This document shows positions 34,755 to 42,729 of a stretch of 64,000 nt of DNA, in pieces. Positions within the stretch are counted from its first letter, which is position 1. The number at the start of each line of letters is the position of its first letter. The position numbers and the translations under genes are program-made. Source of the DNA: Bin87 sp965232895 (GTDB lineage: Bacteria > Chloroflexota > Dehalococcoidia > Lucifugimonadales > UBA3495); assembly GCA_965232895.1 (NCBI GenBank), contig OZ247430.1, forward strand, positions 1,116,001 to 1,180,000, in the 5' to 3' direction. Under the pieces are notes generated by a model. That model worked only from the letters and a program-made list of their open reading frames with translations, had not been told where the DNA came from and made no database searches.

Positions 34755-34916
34755 CGCGTACCCGGTTTGCGGCGGGGAAACGTCAGAATCAGGATTTATG
34801 GGATTTTATGATTTGGCAGGATTGGGAGGTCTACATACAGAACGGTTCCAATCCTGATAATCCCTGAATCCTGGAAATCCTGATTCTGACGATTTATGAA
34901 AATGGGTACACATGAG
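34755..34916. repeat. Dispersed palindrome, family A copy 3 (most complete)
   Basis: It runs from GCGTACCCGGTTTGCGG through CGTCAGAATCAGGATTTATG and the mirrored AAATCCTGATTCTGACG to GGGTACACATGAG. The outer borders GTACCC and GGGTAC are also inverted, so the element is larger than its core arms. It lies between the HAD gene and modC. Confidence 0.85.
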
Positions 34917-34919
34917 CGG

Positions 34920-36041
34920 TTATTCGCTCAGCAGGAAGCACGACGACGCCTTGAAAATCGCCCACAGCGGCAGACCCGGACCAATGCCCATCGCCTCCAT
35001 CGACGTGCCCGTGATGTGGCACCGCAGCGGCACGGCGCCGCAGTCCAGCGTCACCTCGTAACCCGGCGGCCGCGGCGTCACCGCCGACACCACGCCGGCC
35101 CAGGTGTTCCGCGCCGACGACTCCGGCAGCGGACCCGCTGCCAGAATGATGTCCGACGCCCGGATGCCCACGGTCACCGGATCGCCCACCGCGCAGCCAT
35201 CCGCCAGCGGGGTCTCCAGCTGACGCTCCGCCGCCGCGCACACCATGGTGCCGTCCTGCGGCAGCCGCGCCGTCACCCGCATCTCCAGCAGGTTCTCGAC
35301 TCCCACCAGCCTTGCCACCCGGCCGCGTCCCGGCTGCTCCAGCGCCGTCAACGGCGGCCCCGACGCCACGGTTACGCCGCCGTCGATGATCTGCACCTCG
35401 TCACCCAGGGCCAGGGCCTCTTCCCGGCTGTGTGTCACCAGGATCACCGGCACGTCGAACTGCCGAACCGTTGCCCGCAACTCCGAGCCCAGCTCGCGCC
35501 GCAACTCCATGTCCAGCGCGGCGAAGGGTTCGTCCAGCAGCAGCAGGTCCGGCCGCGGCGCCAGCGCCCGGGCCAGCGCCGCCCGTTGCTGCTGTCCTCC
35601 CGAAAGCTGCCAGACCCGCCGCTCCGCGAGCCCGTCAAGCCGCAGCCGTTCCAGCAGCTCGACCACCCGTCGGCGGGCCGGATCGCCCCGCCGGTCCCGC
35701 AGGCCGTAGGCGATGTTCTGGCTCACCGTCAGGTGCGGGAACAGGTGGTTCTGCTGCGTGACGTATCCGACTCCCCGGCGGTGCGGCTCCACCCAGACCG
35801 GCCGCGCTCCGGCGCCGTTCCCGTCCTCGTACACCGTGCGGCCCGCTATGTCGATGCGACCGGCGTCGGGTCGCACCAGGCCGGCGATGGTCCGCAACGC
35901 CGTGGTCTTGCCCGCTCCCGATGGACCGAAGAGCACCAGGATGCGCCCGGCGTCAACCTCGAAGGCAAGTTCCGTGCGGAAGTCGCCCAGGCTCACCGCA
36001 AAGCGGCCGGACGCGCCGTTGCTGCCAGTTTGATCGCTCAT
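34920..36041 (-). CDS. modC: Molybdate/tungstate ABC transporter ATP-binding protein
   Basis: 373 residues from ATG 36041. Walker A is FGPSGAGKTT, signature LSGGQQQR, Walker B LLLLDEPFAALD and the H-loop VTHSREEAL. The C-terminal 120 residues look like a TOBE-type ligand domain (VENLLEMRVTA, PVTVGIRASDIILAA). It overlaps modB by 4 bp. With modA and modB it forms a complete importer in the order A-B-C. Confidence 0.9.
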   Translation of the reverse strand: MSDQTGSNGASGRFAVSLGDFRTELAFEVDAGRILVLFGPSGAGKTTALRTIAGLVRPDAGRIDIAGRTVYEDGNGAGARPVWVEPHRRGVGYVTQQNHLFPHLTVSQNIAYGLRDRRGDPARRRVVELLERLRLDGLAERRVWQLSGGQQQRAALARALAPRPDLLLLDEPFAALDMELRRELGSELRATVRQFDVPVILVTHSREEALALGDEVQIIDGGVTVASGPPLTALEQPGRGRVARLVGVENLLEMRVTARLPQDGTMVCAAAERQLETPLADGCAVGDPVTVGIRASDIILAAGPLPESSARNTWAGVVSAVTPRPPGYEVTLDCGAVPLRCHITGTSMEAMGIGPGLPLWAIFKASSCFLLSE

Positions 36042-36886
36042 GCCGTCGATCCCGTGCGCCGCAACAGCACGCTCAGCGCCGCCAACGCCAGTACGGACAT
36101 CGCCAGCAGCAGCACCGACAACGCCAGCGCCGATCCCAGGCTCGACTCCATGGCCGTCATGATGGCCAGCGGCATGGTCTGCGTGCGCCCGGTCAGGTTC
36201 CCCGCGAACATGATCGTCGCCCCGAACTCCGACACCGCCCGGGCCCACGCCAGCGTCAGCCCGGTCAGCAGCGACGGCCACGCCACCGGCAGCGTCAGCC
36301 GCCAGAACGTGGCCCAAGGCGATACTCCCAGCGTCTGCGACACTTCCTCATAGGTCGGGTCCACGCCGGCAAACCCGATCCGCGCCGCCCGAATGTAGAA
36401 GGGCGCCGCCACGAACACCTGCGCGAAGATCACCGCTGCCGTGGTGAACGGCAGGGTCACCCCCAATCCGCCCAATATCGGTCCCAGCAGGCCGTTCCTG
36501 CCGAAGGCCATCAGCATCGCCACGCCGGCCACCACCGGCGGCAGCACGATGGGCAATTCCACGAAGGTGTCGATCACCCGCAGCACGGTCGACCGCCGGC
36601 GGGCCAGCAGCAACGCGAACGGCGTGCCCACCACCACGACCACCACCATGCTCACCGCGCTGGTGATCACTGTGAGCCGCAATGCCTGGAGCACCAGATC
36701 GCCGGTCAGTCCGGCCAGGAATCCTTCCTGCTGTCCCGCCCGCGCCAGCAGCGCCACGATGGGCAACCCGATGAACAGCACGTAGATGACGGTCGCGGCC
36801 ACGCCCGCCGGCGCCAGCGCTCCCAGGGACGCCTGGTGTCGTCCGCCGTCAGCCCGGCCGGTGCCCAGCAGGAACCTCGGGATCAT
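36038..36886 (-). CDS. modB: Molybdate/tungstate ABC transporter permease
   Basis: 282 residues with about five to six hydrophobic helices. The cytoplasmic loop YEEVSQTLGVSPWATFWRLTLP is the EAA motif that contacts the ATPase. ELPIVLPPVVAGVAML and WARAVSEFGATIMFAGN are conserved in ModB/CysT-type permeases. It lies 3 bp after modA. Confidence 0.92.
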   Translation of the reverse strand: MIPRFLLGTGRADGGRHQASLGALAPAGVAATVIYVLFIGLPIVALLARAGQQEGFLAGLTGDLVLQALRLTVITSAVSMVVVVVVGTPFALLLARRRSTVLRVIDTFVELPIVLPPVVAGVAMLMAFGRNGLLGPILGGLGVTLPFTTAAVIFAQVFVAAPFYIRAARIGFAGVDPTYEEVSQTLGVSPWATFWRLTLPVAWPSLLTGLTLAWARAVSEFGATIMFAGNLTGRTQTMPLAIMTAMESSLGSALALSVLLLAMSVLALAALSVLLRRTGSTA

Positions 36887-36889
36887 CGA

Positions 36890-37771
36890 TCACCGTGTCG
36901 TTGACGGCGCAACGCTTCCGGTGGGCGCTGCGTCGTGGCAGGGGCACGCGACGTTGGCCGGTGGCGCAAAGCCGTAGTCCCGGAGAATGGCCTGCCCGTC
37001 GTCACCCTGCACGAACTCGATGAAATCCAGGGCGACCTGCGGATTGGCAGCCTCCCCCAGCGTGGCGATGGGATACTCCGCTGCCGGGTTGAATTGCAGC
37101 GGAATGTCGATCACCCGAAATGAACCGTCGATCTGCCCCGTCTTCGCGTCCGTCTCGTACACCACGCCGGCGTCGACCTCTCCCAGTGCGACCTTCTGCG
37201 CCACGGCCAGCACGTTGGTCTCGTGGGTCACCACGTTGGCCAACACGCTCTCAGCGAAGTTGTCGGGAAAATCCGCCGACTCCGCCATCAGGTCCAGCGT
37301 CGCCCGCGCGTAGGCGCCGGCCGGCGCTTCCGCTGACGCGATGGCGATGCTGACCCCCGGGCGCGCCAGGTCGTCCAGGCTCTCCACGGCGTTTGAGCCT
37401 ACCGGCGCGACGACCGCCAACCGGTTGGTGGCGAAGTATTCCGGAGTGTTCCCCAGCAGGTTGGCTTTCCTGATCGCCGCCATCTGCTCCCAGTCCGCCG
37501 AGGCGAAAACGTCCGCCCGCGCTCCGTGTTCCAACTGGGTACGCAACGCCTGGCTCCCCGCGAAGTTGAACGTCACTTCGACCCCTGGGTTATCTGCCTC
37601 GAAAGCGTCGGCCACGGCGCGGAACGGCTCCGCCAGCGAAGCCGCCGCGAACACGGTCACCGTGTCCTCCGGCGCTGCTTCCTGCGATGCGGCGGCCGCG
37701 CACCCGCCGGCCGCGACCGCCAGGACGAACGCCGCCGTTGCCAGCGCCAGCGCAAACAAGCCGGAGTTCAT
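36890..37771 (-). CDS. modA: Molybdate/tungstate-binding lipoprotein
   Basis: 293 residues. A signal peptide ends in lipobox VAAGGC. The mature protein starts VTVFAAASLAEPFRAVADAF and continues with FNFAGSQALRTQLEHGARADVFASA, the ModA oxyanion pocket. GEVDAGVVYETDA is also typical. The unusual C-terminal tail contains CPCHD and could bind a metal or be disordered. Probable promoter and a MITE lie just upstream. Confidence 0.93.
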   Translation of the reverse strand: MNSGLFALALATAAFVLAVAAGGCAAAASQEAAPEDTVTVFAAASLAEPFRAVADAFEADNPGVEVTFNFAGSQALRTQLEHGARADVFASADWEQMAAIRKANLLGNTPEYFATNRLAVVAPVGSNAVESLDDLARPGVSIAIASAEAPAGAYARATLDLMAESADFPDNFAESVLANVVTHETNVLAVAQKVALGEVDAGVVYETDAKTGQIDGSFRVIDIPLQFNPAAEYPIATLGEAANPQVALDFIEFVQGDDGQAILRDYGFAPPANVACPCHDAAPTGSVAPSTTR

Positions 37772-37808
37772 CGGGCCAGGAGTCCTCGTCGGTCACACAT
37801 AGACGTGA

Positions 37809-37814
37809 ATTATA
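37809..37814 (-). promoter_or_regulatory. Candidate -10 box of the mod operon
   Basis: TATAAT on the minus strand, 38 bp before the modA ATG, giving a leader of about 30 nt. The place for a -35 box falls on the MITE target duplication, and no TTGACA is seen there. Confidence 0.4.
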
Positions 37815-37836
37815 GCAACGGCCCTCTCACCCGTAC

Positions 37837-37968
37837 CAGGGCCTGTGCAAAGTCGCCTTATAGCCCTTTACCGCTCATCCTGAGCTTGTCGAAGGATACT
37901 TCTGCAAATCGGTGGATGGTTCGACAGGCTCACCATGAGCGAATGAAGCGACTTTGCACAGGCCCTGC
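37837..37968. mobile_element. MITE-like element 1 with perfect TIRs and 9-bp duplication
   Basis: The 20-bp terminal inverted repeats CAGGGCCTGTGCAAAGTCGC are perfect (37837-37856 and 37949-37968). CACCCGTAC is duplicated on both sides (37828-37836 and 37969-37977). The 132-bp element has no ORF. Its centre carries a hairpin with CATCCTGAGCTTGTCGAAGG and GGTTCGACAGGCTCACCATG. Confidence 0.92.
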
Positions 37969-37972
37969 ACCC

Positions 37973-38132
37973 GTACCCGGTTTGCGGTGGGGGAACGTCA
38001 GAAGCAGGATTTACGGAATTTTATGATTGGACAGGATTGGGAGACATCCTTCACAAAACGGTACCAATCCTGACAATCCTCCAATCTTGAAAATCCTGAT
38101 TCTGACGGTTCTGGTGAAATTGAGTAGGCGAG
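37973..38132. repeat. Dispersed palindrome, family A copy 4
   Basis: It starts GTACCCGGTTTGCGG, next to the MITE duplication, and has the arms CGTCAGAAGCAGGATTTACG and AAATCCTGATTCTGACG. The MITE appears to have inserted at its outer border. Confidence 0.8.
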
Positions 38133-38164
38133 AGCAACGCAGGGTCTTTCGATTGTGGGCATCC

Positions 38165-38270
38165 GTCATTGCGAGCGAAGCGCGGCAATCTCGTGCAGAA
38201 TGGAGCAATCCTCGCGAGGGGCGGCCCTGAACCCAACGAGATTGCCACGGCGCAAGCGCCTCGCAATGAC
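38165..38270. repeat. Dispersed palindrome, family B copy 2
   Basis: GTCATTGCGAGCGAAGCG...GGCAATCTCGT and the inverted ACGAGATTGCCACGG...CTCGCAATGAC. It follows family A copy 4 directly, so the two families are stacked here. Confidence 0.8.
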
Positions 38271-38411
38271 AATCGAAAGGCCCTGTGAGCCGCGTCCTCG
38301 CCTTGACTTGCCACTGGCGCTGCCGTTAAATGGCCCAACGGCGGCGCCGACTTCTCTGGACTGCCGCCCCTTCCCCTTGCAAGACCTATCGACCGTTCAG
38401 GAGGTCACCAA

Positions 38412-38756
38412 ATGGCTCTCGTGCGTTGCGTTACCGAAATGGGCATGGGCGTGGATGTCCATGGCTTGGATTACACCCTCGCGGCCAAGCGGGCCGTGTT
38501 CGATGCCATTCACCACAGCAGCCTGGGGTTTGCCCGCCTGGTGGACGCCACCGCCGACGACATGACGGTCAACGTCACCATCGGCGCGCCCCATCCCGAG
38601 AAGGTCAACGCCGACGAGGTCGCTGACTCGCTGCCCCACGGCCGCGCCAACGTGGACGTCGTCGTGGGCGGCCTCCAGCTGCTCAACGATGACGGCAGCG
38701 ACGGCACCCTGATCGCCAACGCCATCATCACGGTCAGCATCGAAGACGGCAAGTAG
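38412..38756 (+). CDS. Lin0512-family protein
   Basis: 114 residues with AGGAGG 7 bp before ATG. The start VTEMGMGVDVHGLDYTLAAKRAVFDAI and the later VTIGAPHPEKVNADEVADSLPHG match the Lin0512 family of small, single-domain proteins of unknown function. No membrane segment. It is flanked on both sides by dispersed repeats and is monocistronic. Confidence 0.8.
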   Translation: MALVRCVTEMGMGVDVHGLDYTLAAKRAVFDAIHHSSLGFARLVDATADDMTVNVTIGAPHPEKVNADEVADSLPHGRANVDVVVGGLQLLNDDGSDGTLIANAIITVSIEDGK

Positions 38757-38809
38757 CCGGTGCTCCTCGTTAATACCAGGCCTGTCATCGCGTCTCGTCC
38801 ATACCGGGC

Positions 38810-38930
38810 TTGTCATCGCGAGGAGCGCAGCGACGTGGCGATCTCGCTGCTGAAAGAGACGCGGCTGCCCCGACGAGACCGCCACGCTGCGCTCGCACTG
38901 ACGGTTCGAGCGCAACCGGGTACGCATGAG
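38810..38930. repeat. Dispersed palindrome, family B copy 3
   Basis: TGTCATCGCGAGGAGCGCAG and GGCGATCTCG face CGAGACCGCCACGCTGCGCTCGC. The sequence ends in GGGTACGCATGAG (38918-38930), the same border as family A copies 1 and 3. It touches the YkgJ-type gene start. Confidence 0.7.
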
Positions 38931-38941
38931 ACCGTCGCGCC

Positions 38942-39304
38942 GTGCCCGACTTGACCCTCTCCCCCGAGGAAGCCAGCCGCATCTGCATGAAGGAGTGCCA
39001 CGCCATGTGCTGTCGTGGCCCCATCATCCTGCGGCTGGAACCGGACGAGGTCACCGGCTTCTATCGCCGGGCCGCCGATCTGGGCACCGAGGCGCGGATT
39101 AGCCGCGCTGCCGACGGCGGCGGAAACGTGCTCTTCCTGGATCAGGAGCGGGAGTGCTGCCCCATGCTGGATACGGCCACCTCCGGGTGCCGCATCTACG
39201 ACCACCGCCCCCGCGTCTGCCGGGATTTCCCCCGCAAGCGCGAGCCGGGCTGCGCCATCTCCGAGTGGATTACGCCGGAACCGGAGCCCGACCAAACACC
39301 GTAG
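38942..39304 (+). CDS. YkgJ-type cysteine cluster protein
   Basis: 120 residues from GTG 38942. Conserved Cys pattern: CMKECHAMCCRG, then ECCPMLDTATSGCRIYDHRPRVCRDFPRKREPGC. This matches the YkgJ/Fe-S-cluster-binding family (zinc or Fe-S ligand). It may take part in a modification reaction; the substrate is unknown. The 3' end overlaps the convergent SGNH hydrolase gene by about 35 bp. Confidence 0.88.
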   Translation: MPDLTLSPEEASRICMKECHAMCCRGPIILRLEPDEVTGFYRRAADLGTEARISRAADGGGNVLFLDQERECCPMLDTATSGCRIYDHRPRVCRDFPRKREPGCAISEWITPEPEPDQTP

Positions 39305-40283
39305 CCGCCACTTTCTCCACGAAGTTCCGCCCCATGGCCTGGTAACCCTCGGCGTCGGGATGCAGGTCGTCGGGCAGCATGTGGGCCATCTCCGGCCCGA
39401 ACAGTTCCAGCCCGTCCACGTAATGAAGGTTCCGGTCGCCGCGCGCCTGCATCAGCGCCGTCGCCTCGGCGACCTCCGCGCGCATCGCCGACAGGGTGAA
39501 CCCGACGGGGTTATCCGTGTTCTCCCGCCACGTCGAGAAGATCGGCGAAATCACCGCCAGCGGCGTGTCCGGATGTTTCTCCCGCAGGATGTGCACGAAC
39601 CCGATGATGGCCGGCATGAACGTTCGCAACCCGATGCTGGCTGCGGTGTACATGTTGATCCCAACCTTCATCGACAGATAGTCGGCCGGCAGGTCCCGCA
39701 TCATCCGCGCCACCATGGGCTCCAGGTGACACCCGCCACCGTAGCCCAGGCAGGTCAGGTTCAGATCGCTGGCCCGCGCGGCCACGGCCGGCCAGGTCAG
39801 GCTGGGGCTGGCCGCCGTGCGGCAGTGCGTGATCGAACTCCCGTAGGTCACCCAGCGCTGCCGCCGGTCGTCATAAGGCTCCAAGCCGGCCCCGTCCGAA
39901 ACTTCCAGGTGGCGCAGTCGGAACTCCCCGTGCTGCGGCAGCCAAAGCTCCACCAGTTTCTGGCCAGCCGGCAGTCCGTCGAACCGGAAGCCGTCCCTGC
40001 CCTCCAGCGCCGCCGAGCCGTGCAACTTCCCGTCGCAGTAGAGATCAATCGGGCTGGACTCCCCCGCCGGAACCACCGAGCCGCCCAGCGAATCCGTGTC
40101 GCTGTTGAATGAAATCCGCACGCCGGCCGGCATCGCTGCCCGCTCCCGCAACGCGTCGGGCGGAAACAGCGAACGGTCTTCGTAGGGAATGCGCCACGGC
40201 ATCCGCCACTCGGGAGTGTCGTGAAACGAAATCGCCCCCTGCCAGGTCAGCCGGGGGTCGTCGGGTCGGATAGTTTGAGGCAT
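39270..40283 (-). CDS. SGNH/GDSL-type hydrolase
   Basis: 337 residues from ATG 40283 (GGAGG upstream). The C-terminal 200 residues carry block I (YGSSITHC, nucleophile Ser), LSMKVGINMY (block III-like) and DDLHPDAEGY (block V Asp-His). The first 130 residues form a beta-rich accessory domain. No signal peptide. A carbohydrate or acyl esterase is likely. Convergent with the YkgJ-type gene. Confidence 0.87.
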   Translation of the reverse strand: MPQTIRPDDPRLTWQGAISFHDTPEWRMPWRIPYEDRSLFPPDALRERAAMPAGVRISFNSDTDSLGGSVVPAGESSPIDLYCDGKLHGSAALEGRDGFRFDGLPAGQKLVELWLPQHGEFRLRHLEVSDGAGLEPYDDRRQRWVTYGSSITHCRTAASPSLTWPAVAARASDLNLTCLGYGGGCHLEPMVARMMRDLPADYLSMKVGINMYTAASIGLRTFMPAIIGFVHILREKHPDTPLAVISPIFSTWRENTDNPVGFTLSAMRAEVAEATALMQARGDRNLHYVDGLELFGPEMAHMLPDDLHPDAEGYQAMGRNFVEKVAATVFGRAPVPA

Positions 40284-40296
40284 GGAGATCCTCCGT

Positions 40297-40728
40297 TCAC
40301 GTTGCGCGGGTTTCCGCAAATGGGTTCCTGATGGTCAACCCCTGTATCCGTTGACCGTTCTGCATATCCTCACTGTACAGCGTGGTGCATCCGGCTCCCA
40401 GCGCCGCCGCCACGATGAGAGAATCATAAAAGCTGAACCCGTATCGCGCCTGTATTGCGAGGCCGTTGCGGTACAGCGATTCACTCGGTTCGATTTGCCA
40501 GAGCGGGAACAGTATTTCGTCGAGCAATTGGGCCACCCGGTCCGAATCCGGCCCCACTATTCTGCCAACCACATTCAGAGTTTCCTGAACCACCTGGTAG
40601 CTGATGCAGCCAGTCCCGTCTTGCAGAAAACCATCCACTAGTTCCCTGGCCTGCTGACGCTTATCAGGCGCAGACCTGTCAAACGTATAGACAAAGATAT
40701 TGCTGTCTATGAAGTTCTCAGCGGGCAT
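40297..40728 (-). CDS. PIN-domain toxin (VapC-like)
   Basis: 143 residues. NFIDSNIFVYTFD gives the first acidic residue, VVQETLNVV the second, and YGFSFYDSLIVAAAL with LYSEDMQNGQ the C-terminal acidic cluster of a PIN RNase. It overlaps the antitoxin gene by 11 bp. This is the second PIN module in the window and is unlike the first in sequence. Confidence 0.9.
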   Translation of the reverse strand: MPAENFIDSNIFVYTFDRSAPDKRQQARELVDGFLQDGTGCISYQVVQETLNVVGRIVGPDSDRVAQLLDEILFPLWQIEPSESLYRNGLAIQARYGFSFYDSLIVAAALGAGCTTLYSEDMQNGQRIQGLTIRNPFAETRAT

Positions 40729-40987
40729 TCATCTCATCTCGAGTGGGTTTGGGACCGCTGGTGTCGATGTACTTGCTCAACTCGTCAATGGCCGCCATAG
40801 CGCGCTCCGCCTGTTGTTTGCGCATTTCGGGAGTGGCCGCTATGGCACGCTCTGCCTCTTCTTTGCCGCCCAGGTAATCAACCATCCAGCGGGAGAACAG
40901 TTCGTTCAATGTCGTCTTCTCTTCGATCGCGCGGCATCGGGCGGCTTCTACCAGGCGAGCATCGGCGACCAGGGTTACTGTGTCCAT
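40718..40987 (-). CDS. Antitoxin of the second PIN module (RHH-like)
   Basis: 89 residues. MDTVTLVADARLVEAARCRAIEE, then TTLNELFSRWMVDYLGG, resembles the ribbon-helix-helix start of DUF6364-type antitoxins. The tail (AIDELSKYIDTSGPKPTRDEMNAR) is charged and probably wraps the toxin. A small self-similar stretch (ERAIAATPEMRKQQAERAMAA) lies in the middle. Confidence 0.8.
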   Translation of the reverse strand: MDTVTLVADARLVEAARCRAIEEKTTLNELFSRWMVDYLGGKEEAERAIAATPEMRKQQAERAMAAIDELSKYIDTSGPKPTRDEMNAR

Positions 40988-41019
40988 ACTGTCCTCCGTC
41001 GCGGGATGTGGATCGATGC

Positions 41020-41025
41020 ATTATA
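41020..41025 (-). promoter_or_regulatory. Candidate extended -10 box of the second PIN module
   Basis: Minus-strand TTTTGTATTTTGTATAATG holds TATAAT preceded by TTTTG. It lies 33 bp before the antitoxin start and is in an AT-rich patch unusual for this DNA. Two TTTTGTA direct repeats could be an operator. Confidence 0.45.
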
Positions 41026-41169
41026 CAAAATACAAAACCGCCCCGGCCCGGGTTCGAAGCGCGCCGCCAATCTGGAACTGCCCCGCCTTTTCCAGTATCA
41101 TTGCGGAAATCAACCAGACTGCACCCGCATTCTCCTGAAACCGAACGTTCCTGAGCTAGGAGGATAGCC

Positions 41170-42717
41170 TTGAAGTACGACTACATCGTCATCGGCGCCG
41201 GCTCGGCCGGCTCCATCATGGCCACCCGGTTGAGCGAGGACCCCAACACCTCGGTGCTGCTCCTCGAGGCTGGCCCCGACTACCCCAACTTTGACCACCT
41301 GCCCGACGAGGTGAAGTTCGGCTACGCCACCGCCACCGACGTGATGACCAGCGACCACAACTGGCAGTTCACCGGCTACGGCACCCCTGAGAACCCCGAG
41401 ATCATGGTGCCTCGCGGCAAGGTGACCGGCGGCTCCAGCGCCATCAACGGCCAGATGTTCCTGCGCGGCGTCCCCGAGGACTACGACGGCTGGGCCGCCA
41501 TGGGCAACGACCAGTGGAGCTTCCAGAACCTGCTGGGTTGTTTCCGCCGCCTGGAGACCGACACCGATTTCTCCGACGACTTCCACGGCAACGACGGCCC
41601 CATCGTCGCGCGGCGGTTCAAGCGCGAGGAATGGCTCCCCGCCCAATCGGCGTTCTACAACGCCGCCCGCGCCTACGGTTTCCCGCACACCGACGACCAC
41701 AACAGCCCCGACTCCACCGGAGTCGGCCCCACGCCCTTCAACAACCCCAACGGCATCCGCTGGAGCACCGCCCTGGGCTACCTCGACATGGCCCGCCACC
41801 GCCTCAACCTCACCATCCGCCCCAACTGCACGGTGCACCGGGTCATGTTCGACGGCAATACGGCCACCGGCGTGATGGTTGAAACCGGCGGCGAGATCTT
41901 CACCGTTGAGGCCGACGAGATCATCCTCAGCGGCGGCGCCATCGCCTCTCCACAGATCCTCATGCTCTCCGGCATCGGTCCCGCCGACCACCTGCGCAGC
42001 CTCGGCATCCCCGTCGTGCACGACAGCCCCGGCGTCGGCCAGAACCTCCGCGACCACCCCATAGTTCCCGTCACCTGGCGGACCAAGCCGGGTTTTCCCC
42101 TCGACGGTTTCGCCCCCAGGATGCAGACCTGCCTGAAATACACCGCCGACGGATCTGATCTGCGCAACGACATGATCATGATCTTCTCGTCGTTTGCCAC
42201 CGAGCAGGTCATCCGCGGCGGCGACCGCATGGAACCGTTGGGCATCCGCGCCTCGGTTTCCATATACCTTGCCGTCGGCGCCGGCGAGCTGAAGCTTCAG
42301 TCCACGGACCCGCACCAGCAGCCCTACCTGGACTACAACTATCTGAAGGAGGAGTTCGACCGCAAGCGCCTGCGGGACGGCGTGCGCATCGCCGCGGAAC
42401 TCGGCAATCACAGCGACTTCGCCGACATCATCCAGGAGCGCACCGAGCCCCTGGACTCCGACCTCGAAACCGATGAGGCGCTGGACCACTGGCTCCGCAG
42501 CAACGTCTCCACCGCCCAGCACATTTCCTGCACCTGCAAGATGGGCCCCGACTCCGACCCCATGGCGGTGGTGGACCAGCAGGGCCGGGTCAAGGGCGTG
42601 CAGAACCTCCGCGTCGTGGACGCGTCCATCATGCCCGACTGCATCCGCGCCAACACCAACGTCACCACCATGATGATCGGCGAGCGCGTCGCTGAACTCA
42701 TGCTACAGGGCGGCTAA
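41170..42717 (+). CDS. GMC-family FAD oxidoreductase (choline-dehydrogenase-like)
   Basis: 515 residues from TTG 41170 with AGGAGG upstream. The FAD motif IVIGAGSAGSIMATRLSEDP is at the N-terminus. GKVTGGSSAINGQMFLRG and ASPQILMLSGIGPADHL are the two GMC signatures. The C-terminal HISCTCKMG and ANTNVTTMMIGERVAELM hold the active-site His and partner. Typical substrates are alcohols, choline or sugars. It starts a run with DUF1800, NHL and DUF1501 genes. Confidence 0.92.
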   Translation: MKYDYIVIGAGSAGSIMATRLSEDPNTSVLLLEAGPDYPNFDHLPDEVKFGYATATDVMTSDHNWQFTGYGTPENPEIMVPRGKVTGGSSAINGQMFLRGVPEDYDGWAAMGNDQWSFQNLLGCFRRLETDTDFSDDFHGNDGPIVARRFKREEWLPAQSAFYNAARAYGFPHTDDHNSPDSTGVGPTPFNNPNGIRWSTALGYLDMARHRLNLTIRPNCTVHRVMFDGNTATGVMVETGGEIFTVEADEIILSGGAIASPQILMLSGIGPADHLRSLGIPVVHDSPGVGQNLRDHPIVPVTWRTKPGFPLDGFAPRMQTCLKYTADGSDLRNDMIMIFSSFATEQVIRGGDRMEPLGIRASVSIYLAVGAGELKLQSTDPHQQPYLDYNYLKEEFDRKRLRDGVRIAAELGNHSDFADIIQERTEPLDSDLETDEALDHWLRSNVSTAQHISCTCKMGPDSDPMAVVDQQGRVKGVQNLRVVDASIMPDCIRANTNVTTMMIGERVAELMLQGG

Positions 42718-42729
42718 AGGAGGCAACAA

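Noticed and set aside
33121..34755. 544-codon minus-strand ORF
   Set aside because: It covers three well-supported genes on either strand and has low-complexity Gly/Arg composition.
41110..42522. 470-codon minus-strand ORF over the GMC gene
   Set aside because: Antisense to clear FAD and GMC motifs.
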